Source: an uncultured Bacilli bacterium
Lineage (GTDB): Bacteria > Bacillota_I > Bacilli_A > RF39 > UBA660
Direction: 5' to 3'
DNA length: 6,314 nt
Assembly (NCBI GenBank): GCA_947627525.1
Contig: CANQWJ010000072.1
Location: 1 to 6,314 of the forward strand
Shown here: positions 1-5,629 of the stretch, piece by piece
Position numbering within the stretch: the first letter of the stretch is position 1
Layout: each line of letters starts with the position of its first letter
Program-made: the position numbers and the translations under genes
The notes under the pieces: generated by a model
Seen by the model: only the letters and a program-made list of their open reading frames with translations
What the model was told of the DNA's origin: nothing
Database searches by the model: none

Positions 1-2
1 TT

Positions 3-353
3 TCAGGAGGGGATCCGTTTTACCAAATGAAAGAGTGTACCGAACTTGCCAAATTTTGTCATACGAGAGGTCTAAATGTTTGGTGCTATACGGGATTTAC
101 TTATGAACAGTTAATAGAGCTTTCTTCTAAAAACAAACGTGTCATGCCATTCTTAAATGAAATTGATGTCTTAGTTGATGGACCATTTATCTTAAAACAA
201 AAGAGTTATGATGTTAAGTTCCGTGGTTCAAAAAATCAAAGAATAATTGATGTTAAGAAAAGCTTAAAACTAGGACACGTTGTGGAAATAAAGAAATATC
301 AATATAAAGAAAAGAATAACTCCGAGTCCAAAAAAGAAATAGTCTATATTTAA
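3..353 (+). CDS. nrdG: Anaerobic ribonucleotide reductase activating protein NrdG, C-terminal part
   Basis: This is the 3' part of a radical-SAM activase. NrdG uses a 4Fe-4S cluster and S-adenosylmethionine to put the glycyl radical on the anaerobic ribonucleotide reductase NrdD. The frame is open from the first bases and begins with SGGDPF (3-20), the glycine-rich SAM-binding motif that follows the radical-SAM core. It continues with typical NrdG segments: RGLNVWCYTG, the IDVLVDGPF block (about 162-188) and FRGSKNQRIIDV (about 222-257). The CxxxCxxC cluster ligands and the true start lie upstream of the window, so the internal ATG at 27 is not the start. The last ~20 residues are a lysine-rich tail beyond the usual end. 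nrdD would be expected just upstream. The gene implies anaerobic growth. The family call is firm. Confidence 0.93.
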   Translation, partial: SGGDPFYQMKECTELAKFCHTRGLNVWCYTGFTYEQLIELSSKNKRVMPFLNEIDVLVDGPFILKQKSYDVKFRGSKNQRIIDVKKSLKLGHVVEIKKYQYKEKNNSESKKEIVYI

Positions 354-381
354 AAAGGTGTTTAATAAACATCTTTTTTTT
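352..381 (+). terminator. Rho-independent terminator after nrdG
   Basis: Arms 352-363 and 367-378 pair over 12 positions (one G-U) around a 3-nt loop, and the 3' arm runs into an eight-T tract (374-381). The 5' arm begins inside the nrdG stop codon. Confidence 0.75.
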
Positions 382-389
382 GTTAAAAT
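381..389 (+). promoter_or_regulatory. Possible extended -10 promoter for the small gene and PHP gene
   Basis: TGTTAAAAT at 381-389 has the TGn extension plus a -10-like TAAAAT, directly after the nrdG terminator and about 17 nt before the start at 406. There is no good -35 hexamer 17 bp upstream (TTTAAT at best), so this is tentative. Confidence 0.3.
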
Positions 390-405
390 ATTATTGGTGA
401 ATAAA

Positions 406-582
406 ATGAAAAAAGATAATGATGAAAAGAAAAAAGTTATTTCTACAAAGATGGCTAAAGATATAAAAAGAAGAGCTAAATATAATGATGAAGGTGATGA
501 AGCAATTGCGGATTTTACCTATGATGCTACTTTTAGAAATAAAGAAAGCTATGAAGAGCGATATAAAGATTATAAGGATTAG
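406..582 (+). CDS. Small highly charged hypothetical protein (58 aa)
   Basis: I do not recognise this family. The product is 58 residues, dominated by Lys, Asp, Glu and Arg, with no membrane segment, cysteines or signal peptide. The first third is basic (a run of lysines, then KDIKRRAKY) and the rest is acidic and rich in Tyr (YEERYKDYKD at the end). I chose ATG 406 because GGTGA at 396-400 gives a ribosome binding site at 5-nt spacing. The same frame is open back to a GTG at 358, but that start lies inside the terminator hairpin. The stop codon (580-582) overlaps the AGGTGAT site of the next gene, so the two are probably co-transcribed and translationally coupled. It is real by context rather than by homology. 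Confidence 0.65.
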   Translation: MKKDNDEKKKVISTKMAKDIKRRAKYNDEGDEAIADFTYDATFRNKESYEERYKDYKD

Positions 583-590
583 GTGATGTT

Positions 591-1409
591 ATGAAAGCTG
601 ATTTACACAATCATACAGTTCATTCTGATGGTATATATACTGTTGAAGAAGTTGCCCAAAGAGGGAAGATGAGAGGTCTATCAATGATTGCGATAACTGA
701 TCATGATAATTTGGATAGTTTTGATACCTATCAAAAAGTAAAAGATAAACTAGATATTGCTGTTTTAATAGGTGTTGAATTATCAACTTGGTACCAAAAG
801 GTAAATATTCACGTACTCGGTTATTTCTATAATAATTCGGGTAGTGGCGAAGAACTTTTGGCTTACTTAAAAGATATGCATAAAAAAAGAATTATTCGTG
901 CTAAAAAAATGATAGCTCTTTTAAAAGAAATATATGATATTGATGTCGATTATGACGAAGTAAAAAAACTTGCTAAAGACGTTGTTGGACGTCCTCATCT
1001 AGCAAGATACATTTCTAAAAAATATGATATGCCAATTGATGAAGTATTTGATAAATATTTATCCAATGAATCAAAAGCTTATCTTCCGGCGACAACGACA
1101 TCAACTGAAGAAGCAATTGAATTATTACATCGCAATAATGCTATCGCTGTTTGGGCGCATCCTATTTTAAATAAAGGAAAAGTTAAGGAAGAAGATATAA
1201 TTAAGTTAAATATTGATGGCATAGAAGGATTCTATCCTGAAAATAGAGAGGAAGATACAGAACATTATCGAAAACTTGCTGAAGAATATAATCTTCTTTT
1301 TACAGGTGGAAGTGATTTTCATGATGATACAACGCATTCTGATATTGGAACTTGTTATATCGAAGGTGAAGATTTAGAGCGTTTTGTTAAAAAACTTAAA
1401 TTGAAGTAA
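591..1409 (+). CDS. PHP-domain metal-dependent phosphoesterase (RNase AM / TrpH-YciV type)
   Basis: This 272-residue protein is a full-length PHP (polymerase and histidinol phosphatase) enzyme with a multi-metal site. Visible motif residues are H6, H8 and D13 (LHNHTVHSDG), the D37-H38-D39 loop (ITDHDN), E63 (GVELST), H74, H136 (GRPHLARY), H190 (WAHP), and D242 with H244 (GSDFHDD). These are the metal-ligand motifs of the TrpH/YciV group. Characterised members are RNase AM, a 5'-3' exonuclease maturing rRNA 5' ends in E. coli, and a nucleoside 3',5'-bisphosphate phosphatase. The ~100-residue insertion between the third and fourth motifs fits this group. The protein is cytoplasmic with no signal peptide. 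The start is supported by AGGTGAT at 581-587. Which substrate it uses cannot be read from the sequence. Confidence 0.9.
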   Translation: MKADLHNHTVHSDGIYTVEEVAQRGKMRGLSMIAITDHDNLDSFDTYQKVKDKLDIAVLIGVELSTWYQKVNIHVLGYFYNNSGSGEELLAYLKDMHKKRIIRAKKMIALLKEIYDIDVDYDEVKKLAKDVVGRPHLARYISKKYDMPIDEVFDKYLSNESKAYLPATTTSTEEAIELLHRNNAIAVWAHPILNKGKVKEEDIIKLNIDGIEGFYPENREEDTEHYRKLAEEYNLLFTGGSDFHDDTTHSDIGTCYIEGEDLERFVKKLKLK

Positions 1410-1414
1410 AAGAA

Positions 1415-1440
1415 AAAGTCAGGTTATCCTGACTTTATTT
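1415..1440. terminator. Bidirectional rho-independent terminator between convergent genes
   Basis: AAAGTCAGG (1415-1423) and CCTGACTTT (1428-1436) form a perfect 9-bp stem with a TTAT loop. A T-rich stretch follows on the plus strand. On the minus strand the stem is followed by T-rich sequence (TTTTTCTTTT as the reverse complement), so it can end both the PHP gene and the convergent surface-protein gene. Confidence 0.85.
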
Positions 1441-2204
1441 TAGATAAATTTTTTCTTTTTACTAATAAGTACGATTAATGCAGCACCTAAAGCAACAGAT
1501 CCTAAGATAATGTATGGAGTATTAACACCAGTACTAGGATTTCCTTTTGGACAAGCTTTTTCATATTCAGCTTTTGCAATTTCATTTCCTTCAGAGTCAT
1601 AATACTTATTTCCAACTATCTTACATTTAGGACATACAGTTTTATCAGCTTTTACTTCATATGCTTTAGCAGTCATATATTCCCATCCATAAGAATCAAC
1701 TTTAACATCTTTTGCTTCAACATCAACTGTTAATACATAATATTTTGTTTCACAATTAGCTTCAACTTTAATTCTACCAGTAGTTGGTTTGTTGTAGCAC
1801 CAAAGTTCCTCATCATTGTATTTTGCTCTTACTAGGTTTTGAAATTCGGTAATAGTTTGATTCTCAACAGTTAAACCATCTCGAATGTTGCTTTCTGTAA
1901 AGATTTGATCTTGAAGAGTTTTGAACTTTTCATAATAGTCTTTATCTACTTCTGTTAATTTGTAGTTAATGATATATTCTGTTTTATCATTCAACTCTTT
2001 ATTGTCTTTACTCTTTAATCTTTCAGCAGTGTTAATGATTATATCATTATATCCTGGAGTTAACTCATCTGGTAGAGTATAGTGGAAAGCATAGTCTAAT
2101 GTAAATTGTGATTGAGTTACAGCTTCAACTTTACCATTACCTAATACAACAGTAAGTAATGCAACTGCAATAATACTCATAACTTTAAAATACTTATTTT
2201 TCAT
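1440..2204 (-). CDS. Secreted cell-wall protein with NPSTG sorting signal (probable sortase B-type substrate)
   Basis: The product (254 aa) is built like a Gram-positive wall-anchored protein. An N-terminal signal peptide (lysines, hydrophobic 8-22, likely cleavage after VEA at 28) leads into a ~190-residue extracellular region. A C-terminal sorting signal follows: NPSTG at 222-226, a hydrophobic segment 229-247 and a KKKK tail at 249-252. NPSTG resembles the NPxTN/NPxTG motifs handled by class B-like sortases rather than LPxTG. Five cysteines (C136, C151, a CPKC at 191-194 and C218) could form disulfides or bind metal. The last three frame a segment KYYDSEGNEIAKAEYEKAC just before the motif. 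The region between has no family I recognise. The start has a near-perfect AGAAGGAGGA site. It is divergent from the sortase gene, which is the likely anchoring enzyme. The substrate role is inferred. Confidence 0.88.
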   Translation of the reverse strand: MKNKYFKVMSIIAVALLTVVLGNGKVEAVTQSQFTLDYAFHYTLPDELTPGYNDIIINTAERLKSKDNKELNDKTEYIINYKLTEVDKDYYEKFKTLQDQIFTESNIRDGLTVENQTITEFQNLVRAKYNDEELWCYNKPTTGRIKVEANCETKYYVLTVDVEAKDVKVDSYGWEYMTAKAYEVKADKTVCPKCKIVGNKYYDSEGNEIAKAEYEKACPKGNPSTGVNTPYIILGSVALGAALIVLISKKKKFI

Positions 2205-2229
2205 TTTTTATCCTCCTTCTTATAATAAA

Positions 2230-2258
2230 ATACTAACATTATTCGTCAATTTTAGCAA
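2230..2258 (-). promoter_or_regulatory. Promoter of the NPSTG surface-protein gene
   Basis: On the minus strand TTGCTA (2258-2253) is followed after 17 nt by TAGTAT (2235-2230), which carries a TGn extension. A second, overlapping possibility is TTGACG (2249-2244), 16 nt, TATTAT (2227-2222), but that would start transcription inside the ribosome binding site, so I prefer the first. Confidence 0.55.
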
Positions 2259-2260
2259 TA

Positions 2261-2274
2261 AAATGACATCATTT
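2261..2274. promoter_or_regulatory. Inverted repeat AAATGA-CA-TCATTT, possible operator
   Basis: Perfect 6-bp half-sites flank a 2-nt spacer just upstream of the minus-strand promoter and about 60 nt upstream of the sortase -35 element. A second inverted repeat (AAAATGT 2290-2296 and ACATTTT 2307-2313) lies nearby. Both are AT-rich, so chance occurrence is possible. Confidence 0.3.
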
Positions 2275-2334
2275 GTTAATATTGTGGACAAAATGTTTAC
2301 ATATATACATTTTTTTAGATATTGGTAAATTTTA

Positions 2335-2363
2335 TTGTTAATAATAATTTGTTGTGTTAAGAT
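2335..2363 (+). promoter_or_regulatory. Promoter of the sortase gene
   Basis: TTGTTA (2335-2340), a 17-nt spacer, and TAAGAT (2358-2363) with an extended TG at 2355-2356. Transcription would start near 2370 and give a ~23-nt leader containing the GAGGAG ribosome binding site at 2379-2384. Confidence 0.65.
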
Positions 2364-2392
2364 ATTAATAGAATAGAAGAGGAGATGAGAAA

Positions 2393-4027
2393 ATGATTAA
2401 GATTTTAGTTGAAGTTCATAAAAATAATATATCATTTTCTCTTTATACATCTCACCAAAAAACAGAAAACATCAATAATACTAATGTCATAAATACCCAA
2501 AAGATGATTTTTAGTGATACTTATATAAATGATAATTTGGATATAATTAAGTCTTTTTTCAATTTAATTGTCTTAAAACGTGAAATTGATAGCGTAAGCA
2601 TTTTAACTAATGACTTATTTCCTTTAGTTTATTCTATTATTGAAGATATTTCTAATGTTAAAGAAATTGACTTAGTAGAAGATAAAAATGTCAGTTATAT
2701 CATTTTTGAAAAACTATTAAGTAGTAAGTATGTTAAAAGAGTAAATTGTTATTCCATTCCATCTTTTATGCTTGATAAATTAGATCATGATAAAAATATA
2801 GAAATAAAGACGCGCTGTGAAGTTCTTTATTTAAGTGATTTTATGGAAAAGAATAATTTTCATAGTTATTCTGATGTTTATTATAAGAAAACTATTGATG
2901 TAAGTTGTCAATTTGATAAAACAAGTATTGAAGATATTGATGCCTTTTTTAGGTTTAATAATAAATTAAAAATAATTAATTTATATGATGTCGATGAAGA
3001 TGGTATCGATTATATTCTTACCAAGATAAAAGAAAATAATAAGAAAAATATAAAAATAGTTTTGCATCAAAAAGAAAATAATAATATGATTATTAAATTA
3101 GTAGATCATATTATTAATAAGAATAAGAAATTGCTTAAAAACAATAATCTTCGTTTAAAGATAGAGTATACTAGTGAATATCGTTCTAAAAATACAATGA
3201 AACAGATTAATTTGGGATTCTTTCGCTTTATCTTGATTTTGTTTATTGCGCTAGCAATATCTCTAGCAATTGTTTTTTATCTAAAATATAGAGAAGATAC
3301 GCGAAAAATAAATGAAGAATTAGATGGTATTGATGAAGCGATTGACTTAAATAAAATTGATAATTTCTTTGAAGAAGAAAAAAACTTTGTTGATACACCA
3401 CTTGAAGAAGAACCAGAAAAAGAAGAAGATAAACCGAAACCAAGCGAACCAAGCCCATATTATAAAGAGTTTAATCAGGTATTTGATGAATTGTTAAAAA
3501 TAAATGATGAGACGGTTGGCTGGCTAAAAGTAAATAATACAAACATTAATTACCCTGTTACCCAACATAGTGATAATGATTATTACTTAAATTATAGTTA
3601 TTATAAAAAGAGAAATAGTCATGGTTGGATTTTCTTAGATTATCGTAATAATATTAATCCACTTGACAAAAATATTATCATTTATGGACATCGTAATAAT
3701 TATGGGGTTATGTTCGCTAACTTAAAGAAAGTCTTAGATAAGAGTTGGTATACTAATAAGAATAATCAAATCATTACTTTTAATACGATTCATAAAAATA
3801 TGAAATGGCAAATTTTCTCTATATATACTTTGAAAAATACTAATGATTATTTGACGATGAGCTTTGCGAATGACGAGACTTTTGAAAACTTTTTGAAAAT
3901 GATCAAGAAAAGAAGTATCTATAATTTTAAAGTTGATGTTAATGCTAGTGATAATATCTTGACTCTTTCAACTTGTTATAATAATTCGGAATATCGTCTT
4001 GTGGTGCACGCTAAACTATTAAAATGA
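2393..4027 (+). CDS. srtB: Class B sortase with a large N-terminal cytoplasmic domain of unknown function
   Basis: Sortases are membrane cysteine transpeptidases that cut a sorting motif and attach the protein to the cell wall. The C-terminal part (about residues 356-544) is a class B sortase catalytic domain. It has the TVGWLKVNNTNINYPV entry segment, catalytic H433 in IIYGHRNN, C528 in LTLSTC, and R535 in YRLVVHAKL. The domain is preceded by an acidic, proline-rich linker (306-355) and one membrane helix (about 275-297). Ordinary class B sortases are about 230-260 aa with a short N-terminal anchor. This one is 544 aa because 1-270 precede the helix. With no signal peptide and the catalytic part necessarily outside, those 270 residues must face the cytoplasm. 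They look like alternating strands and helices, rich in Asn and Lys, and I recognise no family. The start is set by GAGGAG at 8-nt spacing. The divergent NPSTG protein is the obvious substrate. Confidence 0.92.
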   Translation: MIKILVEVHKNNISFSLYTSHQKTENINNTNVINTQKMIFSDTYINDNLDIIKSFFNLIVLKREIDSVSILTNDLFPLVYSIIEDISNVKEIDLVEDKNVSYIIFEKLLSSKYVKRVNCYSIPSFMLDKLDHDKNIEIKTRCEVLYLSDFMEKNNFHSYSDVYYKKTIDVSCQFDKTSIEDIDAFFRFNNKLKIINLYDVDEDGIDYILTKIKENNKKNIKIVLHQKENNNMIIKLVDHIINKNKKLLKNNNLRLKIEYTSEYRSKNTMKQINLGFFRFILILFIALAISLAIVFYLKYREDTRKINEELDGIDEAIDLNKIDNFFEEEKNFVDTPLEEEPEKEEDKPKPSEPSPYYKEFNQVFDELLKINDETVGWLKVNNTNINYPVTQHSDNDYYLNYSYYKKRNSHGWIFLDYRNNINPLDKNIIIYGHRNNYGVMFANLKKVLDKSWYTNKNNQIITFNTIHKNMKWQIFSIYTLKNTNDYLTMSFANDETFENFLKMIKKRSIYNFKVDVNASDNILTLSTCYNNSEYRLVVHAKLLK

Positions 4028-4051
4028 GAAGAATAAAGTTCTTCTTTTTTT
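4027..4051. terminator. Rho-independent terminator after the sortase gene
   Basis: AGAAGAA (4027-4033) pairs with TTCTTCT (4039-4045) around a TAAAG loop and is followed by a T tract through 4051. It lies between convergent genes. The minus-strand T run is short, so it is best on the plus strand. Confidence 0.7.
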
Positions 4052-4892
4052 AATCGAGATATTTAAAATAGAACTCTTCATAACTAGATATATTTTCTTG
4101 TTTCATTTTAGTAGAGATACCAACACCAACATAGCGATAATGCCAGGGCTCATTTAGATAACCCGTAATAAATTCGTTTTCTTTAGTATATCGCAAAATA
4201 AAACCAAATTTATAAGCATTGTTCTTCATCCACCCAAATTCATTAGTAGAACCAAAATTAGTATAGTTAGTAATGAAGTTATCAACGTCAACAGCTAGTC
4301 CTGTTTGGTGTTCCGAGTATCCCGGACGAGCTGAATAAGTATCGGCTTTTTTACTACCATCAATTTGGGAATAGCGCGTATATAAATTGTTTTGATAGTC
4401 AAAACTGCGGTAAGTTGAAATTGCTCTAATGTTATAACCTGCTTCTTTAGCGCTTCTTGCCATTTCATTAAATTTCATTGCTGCTTCTTTGACCATTTTA
4501 CGATTGCCACTTTGATATTTTTCATCAATTAGAGTTAAGTCTTTGGGAACATAGTCTTTATCGAGATAGTAATACTTATTGACAAGAACTTCTTTGGTAT
4601 TCTGTCTAGGACTTTTTTTAGTATTAGTGTAAAATGGTTTATCTAAGCCAATGTTTACGTAAATGATAACTTTATCATCTTCTAAATTAGGATTTTTTCC
4701 TTTGTAATTTTCATATCGTTCTTGATATTCTTTTTTATAGTATCTTCTTTTGGAAAAGTTTGTTGTACTCATTGAAGAGAATACTTCAATTGGTTTATTT
4801 TTTTTATACACTTTTATTATTGAAATACTGGTTAATATTAAAATAAGAGTTAAAATGGTTAAAAAACAATAAATATTTTCTTTCTTTTTCAC
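4050..4892 (-). CDS. Membrane-anchored D,D-carboxypeptidase, VanY/M15B type
   Basis: This zinc enzyme family removes the terminal D-alanine from peptidoglycan stem peptides outside the membrane. The 280-residue product has one N-terminal hydrophobic helix (about 7-27) behind a lysine-rich start, so it is an anchored extracytoplasmic enzyme. The M15B core covers about 130-260. STYRSFDYQ (159-167) is the conserved arginine region. SEHQTGLAVDVD (193-204) supplies zinc ligands H195 and D202. EPWHYRYVG (248-256) supplies catalytic E248 and ligand H251. All expected active-site residues are present. The ~100-residue stretch between helix and core is Lys/Tyr-rich and not recognised. The start codon is GTG at 4892-4890, supported by AAGGAGA about 6 nt upstream. 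The gene is divergent from a second D-Ala carboxypeptidase and near a sortase. Nothing suggests vancomycin resistance as such: no vanH/A/X neighbours are seen. Confidence 0.9.
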   Translation of the reverse strand: MKKKENIYCFLTILTLILILTSISIIKVYKKNKPIEVFSSMSTTNFSKRRYYKKEYQERYENYKGKNPNLEDDKVIIYVNIGLDKPFYTNTKKSPRQNTKEVLVNKYYYLDKDYVPKDLTLIDEKYQSGNRKMVKEAAMKFNEMARSAKEAGYNIRAISTYRSFDYQNNLYTRYSQIDGSKKADTYSARPGYSEHQTGLAVDVDNFITNYTNFGSTNEFGWMKNNAYKFGFILRYTKENEFITGYLNEPWHYRYVGVGISTKMKQENISSYEEFYFKYLD

Positions 4893-4911
4893 TATTTGTC
4901 TCCTTTTTTTA

Positions 4912-4917
4912 ATTATA
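4912..4917 (-). promoter_or_regulatory. Possible -10 element for the VanY-type gene
   Basis: A perfect TATAAT on the minus strand lies about 20 nt upstream of the GTG start, just before the A-rich run leading into the ribosome binding site. The -35 17 bp upstream (TTAATA) is weak, so the assignment is tentative. Confidence 0.35.
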
Positions 4918-4956
4918 TTATTTTACATAGTAAATATTAATGAATTGTTAAAAAAT

Positions 4957-4966
4957 GTAAATTTAC
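4957..4966. promoter_or_regulatory. Palindrome GTAAATTTAC within a TTTAC/GTAAA cluster
   Basis: The 146-nt divergent gap between the VanY-type and PBP5-type genes holds a perfect 10-bp palindrome here and further TTTAC/GTAAA copies at 4922-4926, 4930-4934 and 4972-4976. It may be a binding site shared by both genes, but AT-rich sequence makes chance copies likely. I found no convincing promoter for the plus-strand gene. Confidence 0.25.
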
Positions 4967-5038
4967 TCTTGTTTACAAAAAGAAGACTTTTGTCGAATAA
5001 AAGAGTAGTATATGCATAAGTTTTATTGAGGTGAAAGG

Positions 5039-5431
5039 ATGAAAAAGATTTTTATCATTATATTGATAGGGTTAATATTTTTAGGTGTTATACCAAAAAC
5101 ATACGCGGAAGAAGATTTGTTGAAGCAAGGTAAAGCTGGTATTTTGATAGAAGCAAATAGTGGGGAAATTTTATTTGAAAAAAACAAAGATGAGCGTGTA
5201 GCTGTTGCATCAATGACTAAAATGGTTGGTTTAATTATTATTATGGAACATTTAGAAAATGGTTCTCTTACTTTAGATGAAATTGTTACCGCAAGTAAGA
5301 ATGCTAGTGGCATGGGCGGATCACAAATTTATTTGGACACTGGTGAAAAAATGAGTGTTAAAGATTTAATTAAAGGAATTACAATGGCGAGCGCTAATGA
5401 TGTGGTAGTATCTAAAAAGCAATCATTATAA
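5039..5431 (+). CDS. D-Ala-D-Ala carboxypeptidase (PBP5/DacA type, S11), truncated after the SxN motif
   Basis: The first 124 residues are a typical low-molecular-weight penicillin-binding protein. A signal peptide ends in TYA (cleavage near 23). AGILIEANSGEILFEKN follows, then the acylation motif S58-M-T-K61, and GITMASANDVVV with the SxN motif S118-A119-N120. Full-length members have roughly 380-400 residues and a KTG motif. Here the family match stops around 5412, and six unrelated codons lead to TAA at 5429-5431. The other frames downstream do not resume the protein, so this is not a simple frameshift. The oxyanion-side KTG half is missing, so the product would not be an active enzyme. 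The start is supported by GAGGTGA upstream. The gene is either a true deletion or insertion remnant, or a mis-joined contig. Confidence 0.88.
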   Translation: MKKIFIIILIGLIFLGVIPKTYAEEDLLKQGKAGILIEANSGEILFEKNKDERVAVASMTKMVGLIIIMEHLENGSLTLDEIVTASKNASGMGGSQIYLDTGEKMSVKDLIKGITMASANDVVVSKKQSL

Positions 5432-5436
5432 TGATT
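5421..5436. promoter_or_regulatory. 16-bp perfect palindrome overlapping a promoter, possible operator
   Basis: AATCATTATAATGATT is self-complementary over all 16 bases. It spans the stop codon of the truncated carboxypeptidase, and its last two bases overlap the -35 hexamer of the leader promoter, a natural place for a repressor. ATGAT recurs at 5446 and 5454. Confidence 0.45.
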
Positions 5437-5463
5437 TACAAATAAATGATTTTATGATATATT
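5435..5463 (+). promoter_or_regulatory. Promoter of the leader ORF and ASCH gene
   Basis: TTTACA (5435-5440), exactly 17 nt, TATATT (5458-5463), with an extended TGn at 5455-5457. Transcription would start near 5470, about 30 nt before the leader ORF. Confidence 0.65.
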
Positions 5464-5499
5464 ACAAGTGTAAATTGTTAAGGAAGGAGGGTGATTAAG

Positions 5500-5565
5500 A
5501 TGAAAAATTTACAAATTATTAATAATGCAGAATTAATCATTACTCCGAGTGAATTAGACTTTTAG
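5500..5565 (+). CDS. Leader peptide ORF (21 aa), part of an attenuator
   Basis: A 21-codon ORF starts at ATG 5500 behind a very strong AAGGAGG (5484-5490, 9-nt spacing) and ends at TAG 5563-5565. The peptide begins MKNLQIINNAEL and ends SELDF. It has no obvious run of one regulatory amino acid, only the pairs Ile-Ile and Asn-Asn twice-over. Codons 8-13 (5523-5537) are also the 5' arm of a 15-bp antiterminator with 5585-5599. The ORF is too short for a folded enzyme. Its position between a promoter and a terminator argues for a regulatory leader, but a genuine small protein cannot be excluded. Confidence 0.6.
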   Translation: MKNLQIINNAELIITPSELDF

Positions 5566-5599
5566 AAATATTTTTGACTTATAAATTAGTTCTGCATTA
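5523..5599 (+). promoter_or_regulatory. Antiterminator stem of a transcription attenuator
   Basis: TAATGCAGAATTAAT (5523-5537) pairs with ATTAGTTCTGCATTA (5585-5599) over 15 positions with one G-U, enclosing a 47-nt loop. The 3' arm contains the whole 5' arm of the following terminator (5588-5595), so the two structures exclude each other. The 5' arm lies inside the leader ORF, so a ribosome translating it would block this stem. Confidence 0.6.
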
Positions 5600-5612
5600 G
5601 CAGAATTTTTTT
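5588..5612 (+). terminator. Terminator hairpin of the attenuator
   Basis: TTCTGC (5590-5595), loop ATTA, GCAGAA (5600-5605), extendable by a G-U and an A-U pair, followed by seven Ts (5606-5612). It sits between the leader ORF and the ASCH gene, whose GAGGAGA ribosome binding site follows at 5616-5622. Confidence 0.75.
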
Positions 5613-5629
5613 ATTGAGGAGAGAAAAAT

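Noticed and set aside
358..405. Longer version of the small gene starting at GTG 358
   Set aside because: That start lies in the nrdG terminator hairpin with no Shine-Dalgarno sequence. ATG 406 has one at suitable spacing.
589..786. Minus-strand open frame of 65 codons inside the PHP gene
   Set aside because: Lies wholly within a well-supported gene on the other strand and has no ribosome binding site or recognisable features.
3243..3458. Minus-strand open frame of 71 codons opposite the sortase membrane helix and linker
   Set aside because: Its Leu/Gln-rich translation is the reverse reading of an acidic linker and AT-rich codons. It is a shadow of the sortase gene.
4050..4892. Vancomycin resistance gene vanY
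   Set aside because: M15B carboxypeptidases are common housekeeping wall enzymes, and no other van genes are present in the window.
4946..4961. WalR (YycF)-like box TGTTAA-N4-TGTAAA upstream of the carboxypeptidase
   Set aside because: The two half-sites fit the known cell-wall regulator motif, but the accepted spacing is 5 nt (11-bp period) and here it is 4, so I do not claim a site.
5023..5313. Minus-strand open frame of 96 codons opposite the carboxypeptidase
   Set aside because: Overlaps a clear penicillin-binding-protein N-terminus with signal peptide and SxxK motif on the plus strand.
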